A DNA stretch of 64,000 nucleotides, from NCBI GenBank assembly GCA_017860615.1, contig JAGDMU010000005.1:1-64000 (forward strand), read 5' to 3'. This stretch comes from Pseudomonadota bacterium (GTDB lineage Bacteria > Campylobacterota > Campylobacteria > Campylobacterales > Sulfurospirillaceae). The position numbers and the translations under genes were made by a program. Shown here in pieces: positions 45,261 through 54,930 of this stretch; the first letter of the stretch is position 1; the number at the start of each line of letters is the position of its first letter. The notes beneath the pieces were generated by a model. It saw only the letters and a program-made list of their open reading frames with translations. It did no database searches and was not told the origin of the DNA.

Positions 45261-46507
45261 TGTACATCTCCTTTCGCTTCGTGTTTGGTGATAAACGGTA
45301 AGGCGATAAAAAGCCCTAAAAAGATAATGGCTGCAAAGAACCCTACCCACGCATTCACCCCTGTTGGCGGTAGTTTGCCATAGACCGTAAGGACGATCAT
45401 GTCGACAACCAATATCCAGAACCAATACTTAAACAAAGGGCGTTTGTGAGCAGGTGCTGTGTTCATAGGGTTGCGATCCAAGAATGGTAAGACCATGAAA
45501 ACAATGTTAGCAATCACAAATGCGATCAAGCCAATATCCATCGCAGCAATGCCTGCAATGTCAAAAAAGAAACCACGAAGCACTTCATAATTCCACAAGA
45601 AATACCATTCAGGGTAGATATGTGCTGGTGTTTTCATCGAGTTTGCAGGTTCAAAGTTAATAGGATCCATCGCAAAGTCAAAGTGATAACAGCAAAGGAG
45701 AAAGAAAAATGTCATAAAAGCACCTACAACAAAGAAATCTTTGGAGAGGAACACAGGCCAAAAAGGCACTACTTTAGACTCTTTTTTACGTCCATCTAAA
45801 AACTTTTTCGCTTCCACATCAAAGTTAAGCTCTTCGGAGTCTTGGTTGTTGACATGCGGAAAACGAAGGGAATAAAAATGTACCGCAATCACTACAATAA
45901 TAACTAAGGGCAAAAGCACCACGTGAAGCATGAAGAAACGTGTTAAGGTAGCATCCGCAACCACATAATCACCACGTATCCAAATCACCACATCATCCCC
46001 AATAACAGGAATACCACTAAAGAGATTGGTAATGACCTGTGCTGCCCAGTAACTCATCTGTCCCCAAGGGAGCATATAACCACTGAACGCCTCTGCGGAG
46101 AAGGCGATGAAAAGCACCATACCCGTTATCCAGATCATCTCACGCCCTTTTTTATACGAGCCATAGTAAATACCTGTAAAAAGGTGAATGTAGATAATCA
46201 AAAACGTAGCAGACGCAGCAACACCGTGCATATGACGCCACAACCAGCCATACTCTACTTCTTGCATGATGGTGTAATTGACACTGTCAAACGCTAAGTT
46301 AATATCAGGTTTATAGTACATTAATAACAAAAGTCCTGTGACCAATAACACACCAAAAAGCACTACTAAAACAACGCCCATTGCCCAAAGGAAATTGATG
46401 TTTTTAGGGATCCAGTATTCCGTCATCATCACACGCATAAACGCTTTCACCGCTAGACGTTGGTCAAGCCAGTCTATCAAGCCTTCGCTTTTTCTAATTT
46501 CAGCCAT
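45257..46507 (-). CDS. petB: Cytochrome b subunit of the bc1-type complex
   Basis: 416 residues with eight or more membrane helices. Haem-ligand His pairs are seen in WRHMHGVAASATFLIIYIHL (split by residue 95-115) and FFMLHVVLLPLVIIVVIAVHF, and the quinol-site PEWY motif appears as YPEWYFLWNYEVLRG. It oxidises menaquinol in the inner membrane. It lies 9 bp after the Rieske gene and overlaps petC by 4 nt. The C-terminal helices end in a charged tail (TKHEAKGDVQ). Confidence 0.94.
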   Translation of the reverse strand: MAEIRKSEGLIDWLDQRLAVKAFMRVMMTEYWIPKNINFLWAMGVVLVVLFGVLLVTGLLLLMYYKPDINLAFDSVNYTIMQEVEYGWLWRHMHGVAASATFLIIYIHLFTGIYYGSYKKGREMIWITGMVLFIAFSAEAFSGYMLPWGQMSYWAAQVITNLFSGIPVIGDDVVIWIRGDYVVADATLTRFFMLHVVLLPLVIIVVIAVHFYSLRFPHVNNQDSEELNFDVEAKKFLDGRKKESKVVPFWPVFLSKDFFVVGAFMTFFFLLCCYHFDFAMDPINFEPANSMKTPAHIYPEWYFLWNYEVLRGFFFDIAGIAAMDIGLIAFVIANIVFMVLPFLDRNPMNTAPAHKRPLFKYWFWILVVDMIVLTVYGKLPPTGVNAWVGFFAAIIFLGLFIALPFITKHEAKGDVQ

Positions 46508-46516
46508 GCCTTACTC

Positions 46517-47017
46517 CTACGCTTTTTTCGCGGTTAATTTTTTGTACTCTTCGCCTTCTTCACCGAGGACTAAAGACTCGCCTGCAATTTTAAAGGGAGG
46601 AATATCAAGAGGTCTGGGTGGTGGACCAAAGGTGTTGATACCGCTTGCATCAAACACACCGCCATGACAGGCGCAGATAAAGCTTTTTTGCTTCGCATCA
46701 TACGATGGAATGCACCCAAGGTGTGTACACAATCCGATGACAAGTGTAAAGACTTTTTCGCCAATGACCACATCGCGTTTCGCATTTTTGGGAGTATCGG
46801 CACTCTTACGTAACACAAAAATAGGTTTTCCACGCCATTGAAAACTACGCGCTTCGCCTTCTTGGATGGTGGAAACATCCACCGTTACAAAGCCAGCCGA
46901 TTGGACACTTGGGAGAGGATCCCAACTCTTTTTCATTGCACCAAGCGTACAGACACCACCCACTGCGGTGATGCCTCCTAGTGCCATTCCTATAAAATCT
47001 CGTCTAGTTTGAGCCAT
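46517..47017 (-). CDS. petA: Rieske iron-sulfur subunit of the bc1-type complex
   Basis: 166 residues with a Tat-like N-terminus (MAQTRRDFIGMALGGITAVGG) and the two cluster motifs CTHLGC and CACHGG, whose Cys and His hold the 2Fe-2S cluster. The cluster-binding segments are followed by GPPPRPLDIPPFKI. It is the first of the three pet genes and lies 12 bp after the monohaem cytochrome gene at 47030. Confidence 0.95.
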   Translation of the reverse strand: MAQTRRDFIGMALGGITAVGGVCTLGAMKKSWDPLPSVQSAGFVTVDVSTIQEGEARSFQWRGKPIFVLRKSADTPKNAKRDVVIGEKVFTLVIGLCTHLGCIPSYDAKQKSFICACHGGVFDASGINTFGPPPRPLDIPPFKIAGESLVLGEEGEEYKKLTAKKA

Positions 47018-47029
47018 TTTTATACCTGA

Positions 47030-47320
47030 TTATTTTTTTACGATAAAAGAGGCAATCTCTTCAATTTGCGCATCGCTAAGAGTTGTTACTTGCGCTTTCA
47101 TAAGGGCTTTTTGATCTTTTCCGTATGAGCCATCTTTATAGCCTTTCATTGCGCTTACGAAGTCTGCTTTGCTCATATCTTTGATGATCAAACTTTTGTT
47201 TAACGCGGCTTTTTCACCTGATGTTCCATGACAAGCAACACACTTGGTATAAAGTGGTGTTGCTTGTGCGCCAATCGCCAATGTGGTAGCAATAATAAGT
47301 GATTTTGTGATGATTTTCAT
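47030..47320 (-). CDS. Periplasmic monohaem class I cytochrome c
   Basis: 96 residues with a signal peptide (MKIITKSLIIATTLAIGAQA), a CVACHG haem site, and a C-terminal class I helix (LSDAQIEEIASFIVKK) with a Met ligand candidate in KALMKAQVTTL. It resembles cytochrome c553. Being the first gene of the pet operon, it probably receives electrons from PetC and carries them to periplasmic oxidases or peroxidases. Confidence 0.9.
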   Translation of the reverse strand: MKIITKSLIIATTLAIGAQATPLYTKCVACHGTSGEKAALNKSLIIKDMSKADFVSAMKGYKDGSYGKDQKALMKAQVTTLSDAQIEEIASFIVKK

Positions 47321-47414
47321 CTACTCTCCTTTTTAATTTTAGGAAATAGTAGTGAAATAAAGTGGCAAAAAAATGTGCTGAGATGAAAAAGAGAAGTTAA
47401 TTCTTCTTTTTAAG

Positions 47415-49079
47415 TTAATGATGCCTTATCTTGATTGTAAAGAGCGCCCCTTCTTCGGTATTTTTAACAGTGACAATACCATTCATGTTGTTTTCAATGA
47501 TCATCTTCGTCATATAAAGTCCAATCCCTGTGCCTTGTTTAGCGTGTTTTGTTGTAAAGTAAGGCTCAAAGATACGCTCTATATACTCTTCCGAAATACC
47601 ACCACCATTGTCTTCAATCTTGATGAGTGTGTATTTCTCACCATTTTTGACACTCATGCGAATAAAAGGGTTTTCAATGTTGCGATCTGTTAAAACATCT
47701 TTAGCATTAGAGAGAATGTTCAGAAGCGCTTGAGCAAACTCATTGGGGTAGCCAAGCACTTTGATCTCATCGGCGGCATTAAACGAAAAGTCAATGGAGT
47801 GGTAGCGAAGCGAGGCTTGAATGATGGAGCTTGCCCGCTCACACGCATTGTTGATCTCAAAAATCTCTTTATCTTTGGAAGGTTTGAAAAAGTTTTGAAA
47901 GTCGCTGATGGTGTTAGACATATACGCGGTGATGCGGTTACACTCTTCAATCTTTTCCGTTAAAAACGCTTCATTAAAGTCATCAAAGTGTTGCCTCACT
48001 TGAATGATCATCAAAAGGGCATTGATTTCGCCTAAAGGCTGTCTCCATTGATGGGCGATATTGCCGATCATATTGCCCATAGCTGCCAGTTTACTCTGTT
48101 GGATGAGAAGCTGTTCTTGACGTGTTCGCTCATCGATCTCTTGCTGAATGCGAAGTTCTAGGTTATCGAGCATTTCATTCATGACTGCTTTGAGAAGATT
48201 GAGCTGATCAGAGTTTCCAGAAGCCACAAGCCTTCGATCAAGATTGCCAAGTTTTAGGTCTTCAACCACATTGGTCGCATCTTCGATGAGTTTACTGTCT
48301 TGCTCTAAATTGGCTTGAATGATCTCAATGTTTTGATTGATTTGTCGTGCCATATCGCCCAGTTCATCTTTATTGGCAAGGGGGATATGAATGCGTGTAG
48401 CCTCTTCCGTTGAAGGAGACTTCAAGTAATCAAAAAACTCTCTAAGCCCACGTCTTACATGTAAAATAGAATCCACAATATTTTTCGCAATAAAAAAGCC
48501 CACCAAAAACGTTAAAAGAACAATAATAATCAACCAAACTGCAATAAAATAGCGGGAATTAATGGCTTCTTTATTGGCTTTTGCAAATGTTTCAGACGAA
48601 TGGGTCAGTTCATTTTGCTGTAACACTTCAAGCGAATCCATGAGTGCGTAAAACTGGTCACGCTCCGCAGTATTGGCATTGATAAACGCCCCCTCTTCGA
48701 AGTCATCTTTAAGATAGGCTTGATTGGCTAAGATCAGTGCCACATAATTTTTCCATTGGTAATAAACGGTTGCTGGAAGCTTGCTAAAAGGCTCTTCCAT
48801 TTGAGCGTGCATTTCATTGATTTTGTTAAGAATGTCCTTACGCAAGTCTTCATTCGGCGCCATGATAAGCGAAAGTGACTGTTCTCGAAGCTTAAAGAGT
48901 GGCAAAATGTAGGTCTGCTGAATGGTTTGTACCCGCTTGGAGCCTTCAAAAACGTTGTTGACATTCACCACACCTTTGTTGGTAATGTCAAACGCTAAAA
49001 AAGAGAGCGTGACAATCGCACAAATACCCAATGACGCCATCAGAAAAAATTTATACCGCATGGAAAGATACTTAATCAT
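47415..49079 (-). CDS. Membrane sensor histidine kinase
   Basis: 554 residues: helix about 7-28, periplasmic helical sensor about 29-180, helix about 182-205, HAMP about 205-280, coiled coil, H-box GNIAHQWRQPLGEINALL (catalytic His), N-box LLNILSNAKDVL, and G-boxes EDNGGGI and GTGIGLYMTK. ATG 49079 overlaps the end of the solute-binding protein gene by 8 nt. With the regulator at 50729 it forms a two-component system that includes a periplasmic binding protein between its genes. Confidence 0.88.
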   Translation of the reverse strand: MIKYLSMRYKFFLMASLGICAIVTLSFLAFDITNKGVVNVNNVFEGSKRVQTIQQTYILPLFKLREQSLSLIMAPNEDLRKDILNKINEMHAQMEEPFSKLPATVYYQWKNYVALILANQAYLKDDFEEGAFINANTAERDQFYALMDSLEVLQQNELTHSSETFAKANKEAINSRYFIAVWLIIIVLLTFLVGFFIAKNIVDSILHVRRGLREFFDYLKSPSTEEATRIHIPLANKDELGDMARQINQNIEIIQANLEQDSKLIEDATNVVEDLKLGNLDRRLVASGNSDQLNLLKAVMNEMLDNLELRIQQEIDERTRQEQLLIQQSKLAAMGNMIGNIAHQWRQPLGEINALLMIIQVRQHFDDFNEAFLTEKIEECNRITAYMSNTISDFQNFFKPSKDKEIFEINNACERASSIIQASLRYHSIDFSFNAADEIKVLGYPNEFAQALLNILSNAKDVLTDRNIENPFIRMSVKNGEKYTLIKIEDNGGGISEEYIERIFEPYFTTKHAKQGTGIGLYMTKMIIENNMNGIVTVKNTEEGALFTIKIRHH

Positions 49080-50742
49080 AATCAAACCTTAATGGAAGCA
49101 TCGGTGCTTCACGCTCTTTAGGATACTGTGTATTGTTTCGAATCGACCAATGATATTTAGTCAGCTTTGCCTTCCATAAAGGCATCATCAAAACCGATGA
49201 AGGCTCATAACGCACCTCTTTATTAACCGCTAAAACGATGTTCGGAGATGGTACAAACAACATATACGCCTTTTCATACGCCCTTTTCACGATTTTTGAA
49301 ACCACCTCATCAAACGCTTCACTTTGAAATTCAAGGTCAAAAAAACGCTCGATGTATTCTTGCATCACATCGTCTTTATCAATTGCCGACCACTTATCAG
49401 AGATGCGATACGCAAAAAAGGCTGTCCAAGGGTTATTGCTACTCCAGTCATCATTGCCCCATGTTAAGATATCCCATGTTTTAGGCGATGCTCTATTGGT
49501 TAAAAGTTGCTCGTAAATCTCTTTTTCATTGGGTGTGGTCGTATAGCGAAGCGTTACGCCGTATTGTTTAAGCTGATGCTCAATGCCTCGCCACAAAAAC
49601 ATAAAGCGGTCCATCGTAATGACATCCAGTTCCAAGCCATTCAAAATCTTTTTAAGCTCTTTCTCTTCTTCAGGATTTTGACGAGCGCGCTCACCCCATG
49701 TTTGAAGATGCTCAGTCGCTCGTTTAACAGAGCGGTAGTTCACCGAAGCTTCTGTGGGTGCGAGTTCACCTTCTTTTTTATAGACAAAGTTGAGTAAGTT
49801 AGCTTGGTTGAGTGCTTTGTTCAGCGCTATACGAATGTTTTGATCTTTGAGTTTACTGTTAGGCTTAAGAAGGTTAAAGTAGATCGAAATACTGTGCGTT
49901 GAAGGCTTAGTATAGAGCCTTGCGTATTTGGAAAGTACGGTTTCAACTTTTTTATTGAACGGAATGGGCGTTATATCTAAACGCTCCTCTTCCAATGCCA
50001 TACTGACCGATTGTTTTGAGGTAAGCTCTGTATAGATGGTAATGTTTTCAATGTACGGCAAGCCTACTTCATAATAGTTGGGATTGGCTTTCAGCTCTAA
50101 AATAGGCGTTTGAAACCGCCCTGTTGCATACCCTTGTTTAAGGATGTAAGGTCCTAGCCCATAAGGACCTGGAGCTTGCATACTGTTACACGTAGAGCCC
50201 TCTTTCGTACTCCAACCATAACGTTTGAGGTAAGCAGATGTATAAAGATTGATAGAGGTAAGATCGCTAAAAAGAAGCCCGTAGGGCTTATGCAGATGAA
50301 TGCGAATGGTATGCTCATCCACTTTGCTTACACCACGAAGCCGTTTATGAATGTCTGAATACACCACAGGATCTTGCATAAAATAGGCAAAATTCTCCAC
50401 CACTGAGTCCGCATTAAAGGGCGTTCCATCTTGGAAAAGGACTCCTTTACGCAAGGAAAATTCATAGGTAAGTTCATCTATCTTCGTATACGATGTTGCC
50501 ATCATATACTCCCACCCTTCACGATTGCCACTGGAACGCACCAGTGTGCCATTGACGAGTTTTGAGACGTACAGATAAGGCATAGTGGGTAAAAAAACTT
50601 TGATGTGAGAGCCAGAAACGCGTTCATTCATGAGCATAGATGCGGTATCATCACTGCGGTAATAAAAAGGATTTTTCCACTCCTCTGTATAACCAAAACT
50701 TATAAAAACCAGCAGTAAAAACAGGACTCTAGCACATCTCAA
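49072..50742 (-). CDS. Extracellular solute-binding protein family 5
   Basis: About 556 residues. The first 25 residues (LRCARVLFLLLVFISFGYTEE) form a signal peptide. Family 5 features follow: YEFSLRKGVLFQDGTPFNADSVVENF (in residues 95-125) and IRIHLHKPYGLLFSDL. The most plausible start is TTG 50742, overlapping the end of the regulator gene by 14 nt, because no ATG exists between there and the signal peptide. No ABC permease or ATPase gene is adjacent, so the protein may serve as a ligand sensor for the neighbouring histidine kinase rather than for uptake. Confidence 0.78.
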   Translation of the reverse strand: MRCARVLFLLLVFISFGYTEEWKNPFYYRSDDTASMLMNERVSGSHIKVFLPTMPYLYVSKLVNGTLVRSSGNREGWEYMMATSYTKIDELTYEFSLRKGVLFQDGTPFNADSVVENFAYFMQDPVVYSDIHKRLRGVSKVDEHTIRIHLHKPYGLLFSDLTSINLYTSAYLKRYGWSTKEGSTCNSMQAPGPYGLGPYILKQGYATGRFQTPILELKANPNYYEVGLPYIENITIYTELTSKQSVSMALEEERLDITPIPFNKKVETVLSKYARLYTKPSTHSISIYFNLLKPNSKLKDQNIRIALNKALNQANLLNFVYKKEGELAPTEASVNYRSVKRATEHLQTWGERARQNPEEEKELKKILNGLELDVITMDRFMFLWRGIEHQLKQYGVTLRYTTTPNEKEIYEQLLTNRASPKTWDILTWGNDDWSSNNPWTAFFAYRISDKWSAIDKDDVMQEYIERFFDLEFQSEAFDEVVSKIVKRAYEKAYMLFVPSPNIVLAVNKEVRYEPSSVLMMPLWKAKLTKYHWSIRNNTQYPKEREAPMLPLRFDYD

Positions 50743-51421
50743 ATCGATACCCCACTCCCGATAAATTGGTAATAAAATCTTTCGGTAACTTCTTGCGTAA
50801 ATTGCGCACCAATGAACGAAGCGCACTGTCGGTCATGACGTCATCTTGCCATACATTGGCTTGGAGTTCATCATAGGTGACGATGCGTTGTTTGTTATGA
50901 AGCAGTAACTCTAAAAATCCCGACTCTTTTTTATTGAGATGAATGGTCTCACCCTCATAGGTCAAATGCTTATGGTCAACATCGTACATGTAACCGCAGG
51001 GAAGTTCATAGACAATGGTATGCGTTTGAGAAATGCGCTTTAAACAGCGAGAAAGGGCTTCTAACAAACCATTGAGTGTCACAGGCTTGATGATGTACTG
51101 CTCTAAATGCAGATCAACCACTTTGAGCAGATACTCTCTATCGGTATGTGCAGAGATAATCACCAGTGGCGTCATTTCATCGGTTTTACGAATCTCTCGT
51201 ACAAGATCCACACCGTTCATGACAGGCATTAAAATATCGGTAATCACAATGTCAGGATGTTCAGTTTTGTAAAGTTCTAGGGCAATTTTACCATTCTCCG
51301 CTTCGATGACCTCTTTGGTGTAGTAACGAAGCGATGCCGCAATGTTTTTTCGTATACCCTCTTCATCTTCGGCATAAAGAATTTTGAGCGTTTTCAATCG
51401 TTCCAAAAAAAGTTTATCCAC
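50729..51421 (-). CDS. OmpR/PhoB-family response regulator
   Basis: 230 residues: receiver 10-125 with acidic pair YAEDEEG, phosphoacceptor Asp in VITDILMPVMNG and Lys in YIIKPV, then a winged helix with SALRSLVRNLRKKLP and NLSGVGYRFEM. All phosphorylation residues are intact, unlike the regulators at 9669 and 12275. It is the first gene of the regulator-binding protein-kinase operon and should act on DNA after phosphorylation by the kinase at 47415. Confidence 0.92.
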   Translation of the reverse strand: MDKLFLERLKTLKILYAEDEEGIRKNIAASLRYYTKEVIEAENGKIALELYKTEHPDIVITDILMPVMNGVDLVREIRKTDEMTPLVIISAHTDREYLLKVVDLHLEQYIIKPVTLNGLLEALSRCLKRISQTHTIVYELPCGYMYDVDHKHLTYEGETIHLNKKESGFLELLLHNKQRIVTYDELQANVWQDDVMTDSALRSLVRNLRKKLPKDFITNLSGVGYRFEMC

Positions 51422-51540
51422 GTTTGATGCTCCCTATTTAAAGCAGAGTTCTTTAGAACTCTTTTATCACGGTTTTTAGGCAAAGCCCAAAACAAAGTTT
51501 CCTTGAAAAACCTACGCTAAGCCGCTGTGGCGCTAAAGCT

Positions 51541-51556
51541 TGCCTCAAATGAGGCA
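51541..51556. terminator. Short hairpin in gap before the regulator operon
   Basis: TGCCTC, loop AAAT, GAGGCA (51541-51556). It lies about 80 bp past the stop of the minus-strand gene at 51636; no T tract follows, so it is only a possible terminator. Confidence 0.35.
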
Positions 51557-51635
51557 GAAAATCTAGTTATTATTTTGACTTTCTTGCGGTAAAACGAATC
51601 TTTGTATTTGCAAGACTTGCAACCAAAATACCGCC

Positions 51636-51998
51636 TCAGCTTCCCTTATACATCAGGTTCACGCGAACCGACAGCTCATAAACGCCCTCATCTAAAAGCT
51701 TAATGCTCGTTTTAGGGTACCAGCCTTGCACTTCAGGCTCACCTTTAGGTGATTTTAGGGTATCCACAAAAACACTTACCATATAGCCAGAGGGAAGTTC
51801 AGCCTTTTCGAGCTGTATTATAACGAAGTTTTCTTCGCCTACCACGTAGTTTTTAGGCTCTATCAGCGTAACATTTTGATGCGACAATGCCTCAAAATGA
51901 GGGTCTCCAAAACTACAGGTACTCGGGGGAGGATTCCCCCAAGCGTAAGAAAACACAACACTGTAAGCGAACACTAAAATAAGCAGTGTTGCTCTCAT
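51636..51998 (-). CDS. Small exported protein of the molybdoenzyme operon
   Basis: 120 residues with a signal peptide (MRATLLILVFAYSVVFSYA) followed by about 100 residues predicted to be mostly beta strands (FVIIQLEKAELPSGYMVSVF, KTSIKLLDEGVYELSVRV). No family is recognised. ATG 51998 follows AAAAGGAT. It overlaps nothing but starts 4 bp after the iron-sulfur gene stop, so it belongs to the molybdoenzyme operon and may be a periplasmic accessory or substrate-binding subunit with an immunoglobulin-like fold; the role is a guess. Confidence 0.7.
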   Translation of the reverse strand: MRATLLILVFAYSVVFSYAWGNPPPSTCSFGDPHFEALSHQNVTLIEPKNYVVGEENFVIIQLEKAELPSGYMVSVFVDTLKSPKGEPEVQGWYPKTSIKLLDEGVYELSVRVNLMYKGS

Positions 51999-52002
51999 GG
52001 GG

Positions 52003-52644
52003 TTATCCTTTTGGAAGTCTATAGACCTCTTTTGGCATCGTTGGATGAATAAAGCGCGTACTTGGCTTTGTCTCCGCATTGATCGCGTAGTCTATACCAA
52101 TAGGCGCAGCATTGGCATACTCTTTGTATTTTGGATCATGCAAGTCAATAATGGCAATAGCTCCAACTGGGCAAGACTGTACACACGCTGTTGTTTTACC
52201 ATCGGCTTGTCTCTCCCAACACATACTGCATTTTTCGGCTTGATTCATCTTTTCATTGAACTTTGAAGCACCAAATGGACATGCTTTTACACAACCACCA
52301 CACCCAATACAAATGGTTTGGTCATGTTTACAAATGCCCGTTTCAGGGTCTTTCGTATGTGCTCCAACAGGGCAAACTGCCACACATGCTGGATTTTCGC
52401 AGTGATTACATGCCAATGAAAAATAGAAACGTTCCATAGGCATTTGCGCTTTGGGTGCTTTTTGGTACGAGACTAAGGTTGGCAGAATATTATTATTATC
52501 GTTATGATACTCCTCCGCGCCTATTTCACGCACCTTGCGCCACAAAATTCCTTTATCTTGATGGTACTGATTTTTACAGGCCATTGCACACGTATTACAT
52601 CCTAGGCAAAGACTGCCATCGACTAAAAAAGCTTTTTGCATCAC
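52003..52644 (-). CDS. Four-cluster ferredoxin subunit of a molybdoenzyme (DmsB/PsrB type)
   Basis: 213 residues with four Cys motifs: CLGCNTCAMAC, CNHCENPACVAVCP, CIGCGGCVKACP and CSMCWER...CVQSCP, giving four 4Fe-4S clusters. It moves electrons to the catalytic subunit encoded 9 bp upstream. It has no signal peptide and would be exported together with the Tat substrate. No NrfD- or DmsC-type membrane subunit gene is next to it. Confidence 0.92.
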   Translation of the reverse strand: MMQKAFLVDGSLCLGCNTCAMACKNQYHQDKGILWRKVREIGAEEYHNDNNNILPTLVSYQKAPKAQMPMERFYFSLACNHCENPACVAVCPVGAHTKDPETGICKHDQTICIGCGGCVKACPFGASKFNEKMNQAEKCSMCWERQADGKTTACVQSCPVGAIAIIDLHDPKYKEYANAAPIGIDYAINAETKPSTRFIHPTMPKEVYRLPKG

Positions 52645-52653
52645 AATCTCCTG

Positions 52654-54930
52654 TTATAGTTTTCTAAAATTGACAAAGGTATCGTGCAAGGCAACACCAG
52701 GAGCACCTGTTTTAAATGCACCCATGTCTGAGCTCGTGTCATCGACCAGTTCATTGACATTGTAAATGTTGTTGTTATACCATTGCTCGTACATCAAGAG
52801 TGTACCTGCTTGTACATTGTCCGTAAGCTTTGCTTTGAGTCTTAAAAGTCCTTGTTTGTTAAAGACTGCTACGGTATCGCCCTCTTTGACCATCTTCGCC
52901 TCAGCATCGTCTGGGTTGATGTAAACGTATGGTTCAGGATGTACATCTTCCATCCATTCTAAGTTTTGGAACTGAGAGTGGAGGCTCCATCTGCTGTGAG
53001 GTGAAGTCATACGGAATTTATCGTATGGCTTGCGCACTTCAAGATACGCTGGTAAAGCACTACCAAAAAGCTCCAAGGCTTTATCGGAGTAAAACTCAAA
53101 CTTACCGCTTGGTGTTTTAAACTTGCCATCGGCATACGGGATCACCGCTTTGGCTTTAACAGGTCCATTTTTGAGCTCTTCCCATGATTTGATGCCAAAT
53201 TGCTCGTAAATGCCAGGGTTAAACTCTTTAGCCATCATCGCTTTGGTATCAACACTTTGAGGGAAGGTACATGAACCAGATTGAAGTTGATTCATACGTT
53301 TTGAAAGCATTGCTGCAATTTCAAGGTCTGATTTGACTTCAAACAGAGGTTTGATCGCTTGCTCATTGAGTGTTAGCCAATAGTGCCAGTAAGAGACGTT
53401 GACATCGTACTCTTCAAACTGCGTCGCAACAGGGAGAACGATGTCTGCCCATTTGGCGGTTTCATTGAAGAACTGGTCTGCAACCACAACAAGATCAAGT
53501 TGCTGGAAAGCACGGATAAGTTGATTGCGGTCAAAATCTTGCGCAAAAACGTTTTTACATGCCACCCAAAGAAGTCTTACTTTTGGCTCTTTTGCATTTA
53601 AAAGTTCGCGCGCGGTTTTGTTGATGTTCAAGAAACGGTCGGTATAGTTTGATTTTGCATCTTTACCTTGCGCAACATCCCCTTTTGCGCCCTCAGGTCC
53701 AGTGTATCCGACACTGCCTTCTGGTTTTGGCATGGAAAGCGCAGCATAGTTAAAGCCCCACGTACTCAGGTGTCCATAACGTGCTCCACCTGCGTATTTG
53801 CCGATGTTTCCAGACACAGCAACAAAGGCGTCAATCGCTCTGATCATCGAACCGCCATTGGTGTGACGTTGCATACCATACCCCATCCAAATGGTCGCAG
53901 GTTTTGCTTTGGCGAACGATAAAGCCAACTCTTTAATCATCGCTAAAGGAATGCCTGTGATTTTGGAAACGTTCTCTAATTTGATCTCTTTATCAAGATA
54001 CGCTTTGTACTCTTTGTACCCTTTGGAGTTCGCATCCAACCATTTTTGGTCATGGAGTCCTGCTTCAATGATGATCTTCGCCATACCAAGTGCAAGAAGA
54101 CCATCGGTGCCTGCTTTGATCTGAATGTATTGACTCGCTTTGGAAGCGGCTTCCGTAAAAACAGGATCGATGACAACGACTTTTGCCCCTTTTTTCTTCG
54201 CTTCATAGATGTATTTCATCGAGTGAATAGAGTTTGCAGCAGGATTAACACCCCAAAGGATGATAAATTTACTGTCTTTCATCTCTTCAGGGTCATTACA
54301 CCACATATCGCCCATGTCAAGGTTTTGCGCATCAATTCCCGCTGGCCAACAAGGAGTCCCCGCAAGTCTGGTGGTATAACCAATAGAATTAAACATACCC
54401 TCAATGCCATAATGTGTGATACCAAAATTACCCGAGTATTTTGTAAGGGCTGCACCTAAAAGTGTGCCATCCTCTTTTTTCATCTCGAGTAGCTTTTTAG
54501 CGATAATATCGATCGCATTATCCCAAGAGATGCGTTTCCAGTTGCCTGAGCCTTTACCGCCCACTTGCATCATTGGGTATTTTAAACGACGTGCGGAGTA
54601 AACTCTCTTGACGTACGAATTACCCTTAACACAGCATCCGCCTCTAGTATAGGTTGATTCTTGTGCACCTTCGATAAACTGCATAACACCATCTTTGACG
54701 TAGGTTTTAATACTACAGGTGTCATAACAGTTCCTAGGACAGGCATTGCGGAATGTTTGATAGCTCTTCTCACCTAAATACGGTATTTTAGTATTGAGGT
54801 CTTCATTGGCTTGGAGGATACCTCCTGGAAATGATGACAACACACCACTGGCTGCAAGCCCTTTTAAAAAACTTCTTCGGCTGATCCCATTGTTCACAAT
54901 GGATTCAACGTTTTCCTTTGAGTAACTCAT
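52654..54930 (-). CDS. Tat-exported molybdopterin oxidoreductase catalytic subunit
   Basis: 758 residues of the DMSO reductase superfamily: Tat signal SRRSFLKGLAASGVLSSFPGG, a 4Fe-4S motif CPRNCYDTC...GGCCVKGN, cofactor-binding ILWGVNPAANSIHSMKYI, and VADQFFNETAKWADIVLPVA. A Cys in GTPCWPAG is a candidate molybdenum ligand, which suggests the Cys class (polysulfide, thiosulfate, tetrathionate or related reductases), but the substrate cannot be fixed. Its ATG overlaps the TorD-like gene stop by 4 nt. Without an adjacent anchor subunit, the electron donor must be encoded elsewhere. Confidence 0.88.
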   Translation of the reverse strand: MSYSKENVESIVNNGISRRSFLKGLAASGVLSSFPGGILQANEDLNTKIPYLGEKSYQTFRNACPRNCYDTCSIKTYVKDGVMQFIEGAQESTYTRGGCCVKGNSYVKRVYSARRLKYPMMQVGGKGSGNWKRISWDNAIDIIAKKLLEMKKEDGTLLGAALTKYSGNFGITHYGIEGMFNSIGYTTRLAGTPCWPAGIDAQNLDMGDMWCNDPEEMKDSKFIILWGVNPAANSIHSMKYIYEAKKKGAKVVVIDPVFTEAASKASQYIQIKAGTDGLLALGMAKIIIEAGLHDQKWLDANSKGYKEYKAYLDKEIKLENVSKITGIPLAMIKELALSFAKAKPATIWMGYGMQRHTNGGSMIRAIDAFVAVSGNIGKYAGGARYGHLSTWGFNYAALSMPKPEGSVGYTGPEGAKGDVAQGKDAKSNYTDRFLNINKTARELLNAKEPKVRLLWVACKNVFAQDFDRNQLIRAFQQLDLVVVADQFFNETAKWADIVLPVATQFEEYDVNVSYWHYWLTLNEQAIKPLFEVKSDLEIAAMLSKRMNQLQSGSCTFPQSVDTKAMMAKEFNPGIYEQFGIKSWEELKNGPVKAKAVIPYADGKFKTPSGKFEFYSDKALELFGSALPAYLEVRKPYDKFRMTSPHSRWSLHSQFQNLEWMEDVHPEPYVYINPDDAEAKMVKEGDTVAVFNKQGLLRLKAKLTDNVQAGTLLMYEQWYNNNIYNVNELVDDTSSDMGAFKTGAPGVALHDTFVNFRKL

